The notes beneath the pieces were generated by a model. The model was not told the origin of the DNA. It did not search any database and saw only the letters and a list, made by a program, of their open reading frames with translations. Of a DNA stretch of 39,737 bases, positions 31,534-39,604 are shown piece by piece; the stretch's first letter is position 1; the number at the start of each line of letters is the position of its first letter. The DNA lies in assembly GCF_024494355.1 (NCBI RefSeq), contig NZ_JAKNQY010000037.1:1-39737 (forward strand), written 5' to 3'. The stretch is from Pseudomonas sp. Q11 (lineage in GTDB: Bacteria > Pseudomonadota > Gammaproteobacteria > Pseudomonadales > Pseudomonadaceae). Both the position numbers and the translations under genes were made by a program.

Positions 31534-32670
31534 ATGATCCCAAGAACCCTGTTCAGTCCCGAGCACGAACTGTTTCGCGACAGCGTACGAACCTTCCTCG
31601 AAAAAGAAGCGGTGCCGTACCACAGCCAGTGGGAAAAACAGGGGCATGTGGACCGTCAGTTGTGGAACAAAGCGGGGGAGGCGGGGATGTTGTGCTCGCA
31701 TCTGCCGGAAGCTTATGGCGGGCTCGATGCCGATTTTCTCTACAGCACTGTGGTGATTGAAGAAATCGGACGGCTGGGGCTGACAGGCATCGGTTTCTCG
31801 CTGCACTCCGACATCGTCGCACCTTACATCCTGCACTACGGCAGTGAAGCACTGAAACTCAAGTACCTGCCCAAGCTGGTGTCCGGTGAGATGGTCACGG
31901 CCATCGCCATGACCGAGCCGGGGGCCGGTTCCGACCTGCAAGGCGTAAAGACCACGGCGGTGCTGGACGGTGATGAATACGTCATCAACGGCTCGAAGAC
32001 CTTCATCACCAACGGCTTTCTGGCCGACCTGGTAATCGTGGTTGCCAAGACCGATCCGAAGGCCGGCGCCAAAGGCACCAGTCTGTTCCTGGTAGAGGCG
32101 GGCACGCCCGGCTTCGAAAAAGGCAAGCGCCTGGAGAAGGTCGGAATGAAGGCCCAGGACACCTCGGAACTGTTCTTCCAGGATGTTCGCGTGCCAAAGG
32201 AAAACCTGCTCGGGCAGGCCGGGATGGGCTTCGCCTATCTGATGGAGGAATTGCCCCAGGAGCGTCTGACGGTGGCGATTGGCGGCCTGGCGTCGGCCGA
32301 AGCGGCGCTGCAATGGACGCTGGACTACACCCGTGATCGCAAGGCTTTCGGTAAATCCATCGCCGACTTCCAGAACACCCGTTTCAAACTGGCGGAAATG
32401 GCGACCGAGATCCAGATCGGCCGGGTTTTCGTCGACCGTTGCCTGGAACTGCACCTGCAAGGCAAGCTCGACGTGCCGACGGCGGCGATGGCCAAGTATT
32501 GGGGCACTGACTTGCAATGCAAGGTGCTCGACGAGTGCGTGCAACTGCACGGCGGTTACGGGTTCATGTGGGAATACCCGGTCGCCCGGGCGTGGGCCGA
32601 CGCGCGGGTGCAGCGGATTTATGCCGGGACCAATGAGATCATGAAGGAGATCATTGCGCGGTCGCTTTGA
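31534..32670 (+). CDS. Acyl-CoA dehydrogenase, long-chain type
   Basis: FAD enzyme of fatty-acid or branched-chain acyl-CoA oxidation, 378 aa. FAD/substrate-binding TEPGAGSDLQG (127-137) is present. The catalytic base appears to be Glu243 in the ELPQERL helix, as in long-chain and isovaleryl-CoA dehydrogenases. The C-terminal YAGTNEI has Ala where medium-chain enzymes have the catalytic Glu. An ATG exists at 31519, but AAGG ahead of the ATG at 31534 favours the latter. It is divergent from a GlxA-type regulator; substrate chain length is not deducible. Confidence 0.9.
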   Translation: MIPRTLFSPEHELFRDSVRTFLEKEAVPYHSQWEKQGHVDRQLWNKAGEAGMLCSHLPEAYGGLDADFLYSTVVIEEIGRLGLTGIGFSLHSDIVAPYILHYGSEALKLKYLPKLVSGEMVTAIAMTEPGAGSDLQGVKTTAVLDGDEYVINGSKTFITNGFLADLVIVVAKTDPKAGAKGTSLFLVEAGTPGFEKGKRLEKVGMKAQDTSELFFQDVRVPKENLLGQAGMGFAYLMEELPQERLTVAIGGLASAEAALQWTLDYTRDRKAFGKSIADFQNTRFKLAEMATEIQIGRVFVDRCLELHLQGKLDVPTAAMAKYWGTDLQCKVLDECVQLHGGYGFMWEYPVARAWADARVQRIYAGTNEIMKEIIARSL

Positions 32671-32688
32671 TGTCGTAGTGACTGTTAG

Positions 32689-32790
32689 ACCGCTATCGCG
32701 AGCAGGCTCGCTCCCACACTGGCTTTATGTTTGACCACAATATTGTGATCGACACAGAGCTCATGTGGGAGCGAGCCTGCTCGCGATGGG
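32689..32790. repeat. REP pair in reversed (tail-in) arrangement
   Basis: Two REPs point the opposite way from a REPIN: the GTGGGAG ends face inward (32689-32718 and 32764-32790). Between them lies the 12-base palindrome CACAATATTGTG (32736-32747). The pair lies between the convergent acyl-CoA dehydrogenase and aldo-keto reductase genes. Confidence 0.8.
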
Positions 32791-32803
32791 GTCTATGGAC
32801 TGA

Positions 32804-33844
32804 TCAAGGCGCCGGGTTCGGATGGTCCTTGTGAATCGCCTCAATCCCCGCCAGCACTTCATCCGAGAGTTTCAGGTCGAAGCTGGCGATGTTGCTGTCC
32901 AGTTGCTCAAGGGTCGTGGCGCCGATGATGTTGCTGGTCACGAACGGTTGCCCAGTGACAAACGCCAGGGCCATCTGCGCCGGGTCCAGGCCGTGTTCCC
33001 GCGCCAGGGCCACATAACGGCTGCACGCCGCTTCCGATTGTGGATTGAAATAGCGCATGAAGCGGCTGTAGAGCGTCAGGCGGCCCTTTGCAGGCCGTGC
33101 GCCACCTTCGTACTTGCCCGACAGCATGCCGAACGCCAATGGCGAATAAGCCAGCAGGCCACACTGCTCGCGGATGGCGATTTCCGAAAGCCCGATCTCG
33201 AAACTGCGGTTGAGCAGGTTGTAGGGGTTCTGGATCGACACTGCCCGCGGCCAGCCACGGGCTTCGGCCAGGGCGAGGAATTTCATGGTGCCCCACGGCG
33301 TTTCGTTGGACAGGCCGATGTGGCGGATCTTGCCGGCCCGGACCTGCTCGTCCAGGGCTTCAAGGGTTTCCTCCAGCGGGGTGAAATCTTCGTCGGCCTT
33401 GTGCTGGTAGCCCAATTGGCCAAAGAAATTGGTGCTGCGCTCCGGCCAGTGCAGTTGGTAGAGATCGATCCAGTCGGTTTGCAGACGCTTGAGGCTGGCG
33501 TCCACCGCTTCGACGATATGGCGACGGTTGTGCTTGAGGTTTTTGTCGCGGATGTAGTCGATGGTGTTGCCGGGGCCTGCGATTTTGCTCGCCAGGATCC
33601 AGTCCGCGCGGTCGCCGCGGCGCTTGAAGTAGTTGCCGATGTAGCGTTCGGTGGTGGCGTAGGTCTCGGCCTTGGGCGGCACCGGGTACATCTCGGCGGT
33701 GTCGATGAAATTGATCCCGGCACCCTTGGCGCGTTCGATCTGGGCGAAGGCCTCCGCCTCGCTGTTCTGCTCACCCCAGGTCATGGTTCCGAGGCACAGG
33801 GCGCTCACGTTTAGATCGGTACGGCCTAGCTGGCGATAATCCAT
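32804..33844 (-). CDS. tas: NADP(H)-dependent aldo-keto reductase, Tas-like
   Basis: Cytoplasmic TIM-barrel oxidoreductase, 346 aa, the same length as E. coli Tas. The catalytic tetrad is visible: Asp48 and Tyr53 (NFIDTAEMYP), Lys87 (ILASK) and His132 (LYQLHWPER). C-terminal NADPH-binding residues are in TSNIIGATTLEQLDSNI. The frame runs upstream to 33898, but AAGGAG six bases before the ATG at 33844 fixes the start. The physiological substrate is uncertain. Confidence 0.9.
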   Translation of the reverse strand: MDYRQLGRTDLNVSALCLGTMTWGEQNSEAEAFAQIERAKGAGINFIDTAEMYPVPPKAETYATTERYIGNYFKRRGDRADWILASKIAGPGNTIDYIRDKNLKHNRRHIVEAVDASLKRLQTDWIDLYQLHWPERSTNFFGQLGYQHKADEDFTPLEETLEALDEQVRAGKIRHIGLSNETPWGTMKFLALAEARGWPRAVSIQNPYNLLNRSFEIGLSEIAIREQCGLLAYSPLAFGMLSGKYEGGARPAKGRLTLYSRFMRYFNPQSEAACSRYVALAREHGLDPAQMALAFVTGQPFVTSNIIGATTLEQLDSNIASFDLKLSDEVLAGIEAIHKDHPNPAP

Positions 33845-34019
33845 CGGGAACTCCTTGGGCAAAACAATCATAAAAGCAGGTTGAATTATTTTTCGCAATC
33901 TGCATAATTGCGCACCTCTTTCTGCAGTGGAAGTGATGCGCCGCCGCCGAAGAATCTTGCCGTTGAACGGACGCGCCGACCCGAGCCCCCGAAAGCGTCT
34001 GTATCCGGCTGCCTTTGAC

Positions 34020-34048
34020 TTGTCAAAGTACGCACTATTCAGTAAGAT
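34020..34048 (+). promoter_or_regulatory. Probable promoter of rplM-rpsI
   Basis: TTGTCA (34020-34025) and TAAGAT (34043-34048) are separated by 17 bases. Transcription would start near 34055, giving a short leader that can form a small CCGCC...GGCGG stem before the rplM ATG at 34090; L13 is known to autoregulate in E. coli. Confidence 0.55.
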
Positions 34049-34089
34049 CCGCCGTCTAATTTACAGGGCGGCCCCTGAGGCTATAAAGA

Positions 34090-34518
34090 ATGAAAACTTT
34101 TACTGCTAAACCGGAAACAGTAAAGCGCGACTGGTTTGTCGTCGACGCTGCTGGTCAGACCCTGGGTCGTCTGGCCACCGAAATCGCGAGCCGTCTGCGT
34201 GGCAAGCACAAGCCTGAGTACACCCCTCACGTCGACACCGGTGACTACATCGTCGTCATCAACGCTGAGCAAGTACGTGTTACTGGCGCTAAAACCACTG
34301 ACAAAATGTACTACTCCCACTCCGGTTTTCCTGGCGGCATCAAGTCGATCAACTTCGAAAAGCTGATCGCCAAAGCCCCTGAGCGCGTGATCGAGACCGC
34401 GGTTAAAGGCATGCTGCCTAAAAACCCACTGGGTCGCGACATGTATCGTAAGCTGAAGGTTTATGCGGGCGCTGCTCACCCTCATACTGCTCAGCAGCCC
34501 CAAGAACTGAAGTTTTAA
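34090..34518 (+). CDS. rplM: 50S ribosomal protein L13
   Basis: Large-subunit ribosomal protein, 142 aa, the usual bacterial length. Family features include the N-terminal KTFTAKPETVKRDWFVVDA, the YTPHVDTGDYIVVINA strand and MLPKNPLGRDMYRKLKVY. It forms the standard two-gene operon with rpsI, 14 bases downstream. Confidence 0.98.
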   Translation: MKTFTAKPETVKRDWFVVDAAGQTLGRLATEIASRLRGKHKPEYTPHVDTGDYIVVINAEQVRVTGAKTTDKMYYSHSGFPGGIKSINFEKLIAKAPERVIETAVKGMLPKNPLGRDMYRKLKVYAGAAHPHTAQQPQELKF

Positions 34519-34532
34519 CGGAATAGTTCATT

Positions 34533-34925
34533 ATGTCGGCGACTCAAAATTACGGCACTGGCCGTCGCAAGACTGCAACCGCACGCGTTTTCCTGCGTCC
34601 GGGTACTGGTAACATCTCCATCAACAACCGCTCCCTGGATAACTTCTTCGGCCGCGAAACTGCCCGCATGGTAGTTCGTCAGCCGCTGGAACTGACCGAG
34701 ACCGTCGAAAAGTTCGACATCTACGTCACTGTTATCGGTGGTGGTGTAAGTGGTCAGGCTGGCGCAATCCGCCACGGTATCACTCGCGCCCTGATGGATT
34801 ACGACGAAACTCTGCGCGGTGCACTGCGCAAAGCCGGCTTCGTAACTCGCGATGCTCGTGAAGTTGAACGTAAGAAAGTCGGTCTGCGTAAAGCGCGTAA
34901 GCGTCCGCAGTACTCGAAGCGTTAA
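34533..34925 (+). CDS. rpsI: 30S ribosomal protein S9
   Basis: Small-subunit ribosomal protein, 130 aa. It starts with the conserved NYGTGRRKTATARVFL and ends with the basic tail KKVGLRKARKRPQYSKR that reaches the P-site tRNA. Second gene of the rplM-rpsI operon, followed by a terminator. Confidence 0.98.
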   Translation: MSATQNYGTGRRKTATARVFLRPGTGNISINNRSLDNFFGRETARMVVRQPLELTETVEKFDIYVTVIGGGVSGQAGAIRHGITRALMDYDETLRGALRKAGFVTRDAREVERKKVGLRKARKRPQYSKR

Positions 34926-34947
34926 TTTCGCTTTTGCGTTCAAAAGG

Positions 34948-34980
34948 CGCCCAGTTCCTCACGGAGCTGGGCGTTTTTTT
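34948..34980 (+). terminator. Terminator of rplM-rpsI
   Basis: CGCCCAGTTCC / GGAGCTGGGCG stem (one G-T pair, loop TCAC) followed by seven T. Confidence 0.95.
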
Positions 34981-34999
34981 ATGGGCAAAAAAATTATGC

Positions 35000-35035
35000 T
35001 GTGACAACTTGCCACATTCGTGAAGCCCCTATACT
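35000..35035 (+). promoter_or_regulatory. petABC promoter with dyad operator
   Basis: TATACT at 35030-35035 is a good -10, with TTGCCA (35009-35014) as a -35 at a short 15-base spacing. The dyad TGTGACAACTTGCCACA (35000-35016) covers the -35. It shares 14 of 17 positions with the reverse complement of the dyad at 1011-1027 before cyoA. The short spacing fits a promoter that needs an activator. Confidence 0.5.
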
Positions 35036-35181
35036 GCAAGGCTTGGCGGTTGAGCTGCTTGGTAATTACCTTGTCAGAACTGGGGCTTTTCATTACCATT
35101 CGGCAAAATTTTTATAAGTTCAGATTTTTACTTAGTAGACGCCTGATTTAACAGGCCACAAAGCTGATGGGAGAGGACTGA

Positions 35182-35775
35182 ATGAGCAATGACGGCGTGA
35201 ATGCAGGCCGGCGTCGCTTCCTGGTAGCAGCCACATCCGTGGTGGGTGCTGCAGGAGCGGTGGGGGCTGCGGTCCCGTTCGTGGGGTCATGGTTTCCCAG
35301 TGCCAAGGCGAAAGCCGCAGGTGCACCGGTGAAAGTGGATGTCAGCAAGATCGAGCCAGGCCAGCAGATGATTGCTGAGTGGCGCGGTCAGCCGGTGTTC
35401 ATCGTCCGCCGTACAGAGGAAATCCTGGGGAATCTGAAAAAGATCGAGGGTCAGCTGTCTGACCCCACCTCCAAGAACTCGATGCAACCGACCTATGTCG
35501 ACCCGGAGACGCGTTCGATCAAGCCGCAAATCCTGCTGCTGATCGGGATTTGTACGCACCTGGGCTGCTCGCCAACGTTCCGTCCCGAAGTGGCACCTGC
35601 CGACTTGGGCAAGGACTGGGTCGGTGGTTATTTCTGCCCTTGCCACGGCTCCCACTATGATCTGGCTGGTCGCGTCTACAAATCGCAGCCTGCACCTCTG
35701 AACCTGCCAGTTCCCCCGCATTCCTATGAGACCGATGACATCATTGTCGTTGGCGTCGATACGGAGACAGCGTGA
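35182..35775 (+). CDS. petA: Ubiquinol-cytochrome c reductase Rieske iron-sulfur subunit
   Basis: Electron carrier of the cytochrome bc1 complex, 197 aa. The N-terminus carries a twin-arginine-like signal anchor (RRRFLVAAT, 10-18, then a hydrophobic stretch to about 35). [2Fe-2S] ligands are Cys124 and His126 (CTHLGC) and Cys152 and His155 (CPCHGSH), with Cys129-Cys154 as the stabilising disulfide. The stop overlaps the petB ATG by one base (TGATG). Confidence 0.97.
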   Translation: MSNDGVNAGRRRFLVAATSVVGAAGAVGAAVPFVGSWFPSAKAKAAGAPVKVDVSKIEPGQQMIAEWRGQPVFIVRRTEEILGNLKKIEGQLSDPTSKNSMQPTYVDPETRSIKPQILLLIGICTHLGCSPTFRPEVAPADLGKDWVGGYFCPCHGSHYDLAGRVYKSQPAPLNLPVPPHSYETDDIIVVGVDTETA

Positions 35776-36986
35776 TGAGCAAATTCATGGATTGGGTTGA
35801 TGCGCGCTTTCCCGCGACCAAGATGTGGGAAGACCATCTCAGCAAGTATTACGCTCCGAAAAACTTCAACTTCTTCTACTTCTTTGGCTCCCTGGCCTTG
35901 CTCGTTCTGGTCAACCAGATCGTCACGGGTGTCTGGCTGACCATGAGTTACACCCCTTCGGCGGAAGAAGCGTTTGCTTCCGTCGAATACATCATGCGCG
36001 ACGTCGAGTACGGCTCGATCCTGCGTCTGCTGCACTCCACCGGCGCTTCGGCGTTCTTCATCGTGGTCTACCTGCATATGTTCCGTGGCTTGCTCTACGG
36101 TTCGTACCAGAAGCCGCGTGAACTGGTGTGGGTCTTCGGCATGCTGATCTACCTGGCGCTGATGGCCGAGGCCTTCATGGGCTACCTGCTGCCGTGGGGC
36201 CAGATGTCCTACTGGGGCGCCCAGGTGATCATCTCGCTGTTCGGTGCAATCCCGGTCATCGGCGATGACCTGACCCAGTGGATTCGCGGTGACTACCTGA
36301 TCTCGGGCATTACCCTGAACCGCTTCTTCGCCTTGCATGTGGTGGCCCTGCCGATCGTGATCCTCGGTCTGGTGGTGCTGCATATCCTGGCGCTGCACGA
36401 AGTCGGCTCGAACAACCCCGATGGCGTGGACATCAAGAAGCACAAGGACGAGAACGGCGTACCGCTGGACGGCATCGCCTTCCACCCGTACTACACCGTC
36501 AAAGATATCGTCGGCGTGGTGGTGTTCCTGTTCATCTTCTGTTCCATCGTGTTCTTCTTCCCGGAGATGGGTGGTTACTTCCTCGAGAAGCCTAACTTCG
36601 AGCAGGCAAACGCCTTCAAGACCCCTGAGCACATTGCTCCGGTCTGGTACTTCACACCGTTCTACGCGATTTTGCGGGCGGTTCCGGACAAGCTGCTGGG
36701 CGTCATCGCCATGGGTGCGGCGATCGCCGTGCTGTTCGTCCTGCCGTGGCTGGACCGCAGTCCGGTCAAGTCGATGCGCTACAAAGGCTGGCTGAGCAAA
36801 ATCTGGCTCTGGGTGTTCTGCATCTCGTTCGTGATCCTGGGTGTGCTGGGCGTACTCGCCCCAACGCCGGGCCGGACGCTGCTGTCGCAGGTCTGCACCT
36901 TCCTGTACTTCGCCTACTTCATTCTGATGCCGTTCTACACCAGGCTCGAGAAGACCAAACCGGTTCCGGAAAGGGTGACTGGCTGA
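35775..36986 (+). CDS. petB: Cytochrome b subunit of the bc1 complex
   Basis: Membrane subunit carrying two hemes b and the quinol and quinone sites, 403 aa with eight predicted helices. Typical segments include the loop GYLLPWGQMSYWGA and the heme-ligand helices with LHSTGASAFFIVVYLHMFRGL and RFFALHVVALPIVILGLVVLHILALH, plus the PEWY-type motif, here APVWYFTPFYAILR. A GTG three bases upstream (35772) is also in frame. It overlaps both petA and petC by one base. Confidence 0.97.
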   Translation: MSKFMDWVDARFPATKMWEDHLSKYYAPKNFNFFYFFGSLALLVLVNQIVTGVWLTMSYTPSAEEAFASVEYIMRDVEYGSILRLLHSTGASAFFIVVYLHMFRGLLYGSYQKPRELVWVFGMLIYLALMAEAFMGYLLPWGQMSYWGAQVIISLFGAIPVIGDDLTQWIRGDYLISGITLNRFFALHVVALPIVILGLVVLHILALHEVGSNNPDGVDIKKHKDENGVPLDGIAFHPYYTVKDIVGVVVFLFIFCSIVFFFPEMGGYFLEKPNFEQANAFKTPEHIAPVWYFTPFYAILRAVPDKLLGVIAMGAAIAVLFVLPWLDRSPVKSMRYKGWLSKIWLWVFCISFVILGVLGVLAPTPGRTLLSQVCTFLYFAYFILMPFYTRLEKTKPVPERVTG

Positions 36987-37768
36987 TGAAAAAGCTATTT
37001 TCTGTACTGATTCTTGCTGCTATGCCTGTACTGTCCTTTGCGGCCGCATCCGGTGGTCCTGAGCTGGAAAAAGTCGACATCGACGTTTCCGACAAAGCGG
37101 CCATGCAGGACGGCGCACGTACGTTCGCCAACTACTGCATGGGTTGCCACAGTGCCAAGTTCCAGCGTTACGAGCGTGTAGCGGATGACCTGGGCATTCC
37201 CCATGAGTTGATGCTCGAGAAGCTGGTGTTCACCGGCGCCAAGCTGGGCGATCACATGAACATCGGCATGCAGCCGGCAGACGCCAAGACCTGGTTCGGG
37301 GCTGCGCCGCCCGACCTGACCCTGGTGGCTCGCGTGCGTGGCACCGACTGGCTCTACGGTTACCTGCGTTCGTTCTATGAAGATCCCGCGCGTCCTTGGG
37401 GGGTGAACAACAAAGTCTTCCCGAACGTCGGTATGCCAAACGTTCTGGTCGGCCTGCAGGGTCGTCAGGTGGTAGGCTGCAAACAGGTTCAAATCGTCGA
37501 GGACGGCAAGAAGCAATACGATCCGCTGACTGGCACGGCTTTGACTCACGAAGCCTGCGACCAGTTGACCGTGTTGCCCGACACCGGCAGCCTGACTGAA
37601 GAGCAGTTCGACGAGAAGGTCAAGAATCTGGTGACCTTCCTGGCCTACTCGGCCAACCCGGTGAAGCTGGAGCATCAGCGCATCGGTACTTATGTGTTGC
37701 TGTATTTGGCGTTCTTCTTCGTATTCGCTTACCTGCTCAAGCGCGAATACTGGAAAGACGTGCATTGA
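36986..37768 (+). CDS. petC: Cytochrome c1
   Basis: Heme c subunit of the bc1 complex, 260 aa. A signal peptide covers about 1-19. The heme motif CMGCH is at 51-55. A C-terminal membrane anchor (YVLLYLAFFFVFAYLLKREYW, about 236-256) ends the protein. The reading frame extends far upstream inside petB, but the ATG at 36986, overlapping the petB stop (ATGA-type junction), gives the proper signal peptide. Last gene of petABC. Confidence 0.96.
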   Translation: MKKLFSVLILAAMPVLSFAAASGGPELEKVDIDVSDKAAMQDGARTFANYCMGCHSAKFQRYERVADDLGIPHELMLEKLVFTGAKLGDHMNIGMQPADAKTWFGAAPPDLTLVARVRGTDWLYGYLRSFYEDPARPWGVNNKVFPNVGMPNVLVGLQGRQVVGCKQVQIVEDGKKQYDPLTGTALTHEACDQLTVLPDTGSLTEEQFDEKVKNLVTFLAYSANPVKLEHQRIGTYVLLYLAFFFVFAYLLKREYWKDVH

Positions 37769-37797
37769 TAAAGCTGTAAACCGTTGCTGTTAACCGT

Positions 37798-37880
37798 GCG
37801 CGCCCAAGGGCGTCTCTGGATGTAACGAACCTGGTCAGCCGGGTGTTACGGGAGGCGCCCTTTGGGCGCGCTCGTTTTTC
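37798..37880 (+). terminator. Long interrupted hairpin between petC and sspA
   Basis: GCGCGCCC-AA-GGGCG (from 37798) pairs with CGCCC-TTT-GGGCGCGC (to 37871). Inside it GTAAC...GTTAC and ACC...GGGT also pair. The stem is followed by TCGTTTTT. It probably ends petABC but is much longer than an ordinary terminator, so it may also act as the sspA leader. Confidence 0.7.
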
Positions 37881-37917
37881 CGTTTTTCGATAATTTCAAC
37901 AAGCGAGGAGGATCGCC

Positions 37918-38535
37918 ATGGGCGTGACCAATCGGTTGGCCTGTTACTCCGACCCCGCCGACCACTACTCCCACCGGGTACGCATCGTACTGGCAGAGAA
38001 GGGTGTCAGCGCCGAGATCATTTACGTCGAAGCGGGCCGTCAGCCGCCGAAGCTGATCGAGGTGAACCCTTACGGCAGCCTGCCCACGCTGGTCGATCGT
38101 GACCTGGCATTGTGGGAGTCGACAGTGGTGATGGAATACCTGGATGAGCGTTATCCGCATCCGCCTTTACTGCCGGTGTACCCTGTTGCGCGAGCCAACA
38201 GCCGTTTGCTGATCCATCGCATCCAGCGTGACTGGTGCGGTTTGGTGGATCTGATCCTGGATTCACGAACCAAGGAGCCGGCGCGGGTCGTGGCGCGTAA
38301 AGAGTTGCGTGAAAGCCTGACCGGCGTATCGCCGCTGTTCGTCGACAAACCGTTCTTTCTCAGTGAGGAACAAAGTCTGGTGGATTGCTGCCTATTACCC
38401 ATACTCTGGCGTTTGCCGATTCTGGGTATCGAACTGCCGCGGCCTGCCAAGCCGCTGCTTGATTATATGGAGCGCCAATTTGCGCGCGAGGCTTTCCAGG
38501 CGAGTCTGTCTGGTGTCGAACGTGACATGCGCTAA
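37918..38535 (+). CDS. sspA: Stringent starvation protein A
   Basis: RNA-polymerase-associated protein with a glutathione-S-transferase fold, 205 aa. It has the N-terminal thioredoxin-like part (about 5-80, with RVRIVLAEKGV and NPYGSLPTLVDRDLALWES) and a helical C-terminal part. It controls starvation and virulence genes in gamma-proteobacteria. GAGGAGG lies just upstream of the ATG. It is followed after 16 bases by sspB, the usual operon. Confidence 0.95.
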   Translation: MGVTNRLACYSDPADHYSHRVRIVLAEKGVSAEIIYVEAGRQPPKLIEVNPYGSLPTLVDRDLALWESTVVMEYLDERYPHPPLLPVYPVARANSRLLIHRIQRDWCGLVDLILDSRTKEPARVVARKELRESLTGVSPLFVDKPFFLSEEQSLVDCCLLPILWRLPILGIELPRPAKPLLDYMERQFAREAFQASLSGVERDMR

Positions 38536-38551
38536 GGCTTAGGGAGCCGCT

Positions 38552-38965
38552 ATGAACTCCAGTCGACCTTATCTGGTCCGCGCGCTCTATGAGTGGATTG
38601 TGGACAACGATTGCACCCCGCACATGCTGGTCAACGCCGAGTATCCATCGGTGCAGGTGCCGCAGGGTTTTGCCAATGACGGGCAAATTGTCTTGAACGT
38701 ATCGCCGGCCGCCGTGCGTCATTTGCACATGGACAACGATGCGGTCAGCTTTGAGGGGCGCTTCGGGGGTGTGCCACACACCCTGTACGTGCCTATTGCT
38801 TCGATCCTGGGGATTTATGCCCGGGAGAATGGCCAGGGTATGGTGTTCGAGCTGGAATCGCCGCTGGATGGCGAAGAAGAGTTCGAGGCTGATGATGACC
38901 TGCCGCCACCGGATGACGAGCCGCCACGTCCTAGCGGGCGGCCTAGTCTTAAAGTGGTGAAATAG
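38552..38965 (+). CDS. sspB: ClpXP protease specificity-enhancing factor SspB
   Basis: Adaptor that delivers ssrA-tagged proteins to ClpXP, 137 aa. A folded domain (about 1-105; SRPYLVRALYEWIVDNDCTPHMLV is diagnostic) precedes an acidic linker (about 106-125). The short ClpX-binding tail ends RPSLKVVK, as in E. coli. Second gene of sspAB; its terminator follows. Confidence 0.96.
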   Translation: MNSSRPYLVRALYEWIVDNDCTPHMLVNAEYPSVQVPQGFANDGQIVLNVSPAAVRHLHMDNDAVSFEGRFGGVPHTLYVPIASILGIYARENGQGMVFELESPLDGEEEFEADDDLPPPDDEPPRPSGRPSLKVVK

Positions 38966-39026
38966 CGGGCTGTGCAAAAGGCCATTCAGTCATGGACTGG
39001 GTGAAGGCCTGGCAGCTTGGTTGGGG

Positions 39027-39059
39027 AAATGCCTGTGTCGTGAGATGCGGGCATTTTTT
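39027..39059 (+). terminator. Terminator of sspAB
   Basis: AAATGCCTGTGTC pairs with GATGCGGGCATTT (three G-T pairs, loop GTGA), followed by a T run. Confidence 0.85.
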
Positions 39060-39360
39060 GTGGTGTCATGGTTTTTGTGTGTATATCCGTTTCTGCGGTA
39101 ACGGCCACTGGCGGTTCCGCTCTTACAGCGGCTCACTTTTGGAAAAGCGCCAAAAGTAAGCAAAAACGCTTTGCCCCACCACTCGGCACCTCGCTTAGGC
39201 TCGGTGTGCCCTCACTCCGGCATTGCTCCGTGGGCCCGCCGCGAAGGGCCATCCATGGCCCAGCGCGGCTATCCCGGCATCCATGCCGGGATGCCCACTG
39301 CGCAATGCCTGCGTTCGGCCAGCGTGGTTTAACGGGGCGTCGAGATCAAGATCAAAAGCA

Positions 39361-39406
39361 GAGCAAGAGCAAGAGCAAGAGCAAGAGCAAGAGCAAGAGC
39401 AAGAGC
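39361..39406. repeat. GAGCAA hexanucleotide tandem repeat
   Basis: About 7.7 perfect copies of GAGCAA, preceded by degenerate GATCAA units. It is prone to change copy number by slippage. Confidence 0.95.
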
Positions 39407-39435
39407 GGGGTAGATGCCAGTATCTATTTAGCTGA

Positions 39436-39468
39436 ACCACCGCTATCGCGAGCAGGCTCGCTCCCACA
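39436..39468. repeat. Single REP sequence
   Basis: Copy of the CGCTATCGCGAGCAGG / CTCGCTCCCACA type without a left-hand partner; the preceding hexamer repeat may have replaced the other arm. Confidence 0.75.
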
Positions 39469-39511
39469 TGGATTTGTGGGGAGTCACAGTATCTGCAAGC
39501 GACACAAAAAA

Positions 39512-39604
39512 CCTGTGGGAGCGAGCCTGCTCGCGACGACGCCGGTACATCCAGCATCACTGCAAACTGACCTTCCGCTTTCGCGAGCAAGCTCGTTTCC
39601 ACAG
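39512..39604. repeat. REPIN
   Basis: Inverted pair CTGTGGGAGCGAGCC... facing ...CGCGAGCAAGCTCGTTTCCACAGG. The right arm has drifted (GTTTCC for GCTCCC). Confidence 0.75.

Noticed and set aside
33927..34109. 60-aa open frame before rplM
   Set aside because: It overlaps the rplM promoter and start, has no ribosome site and an Arg-rich random-looking product.
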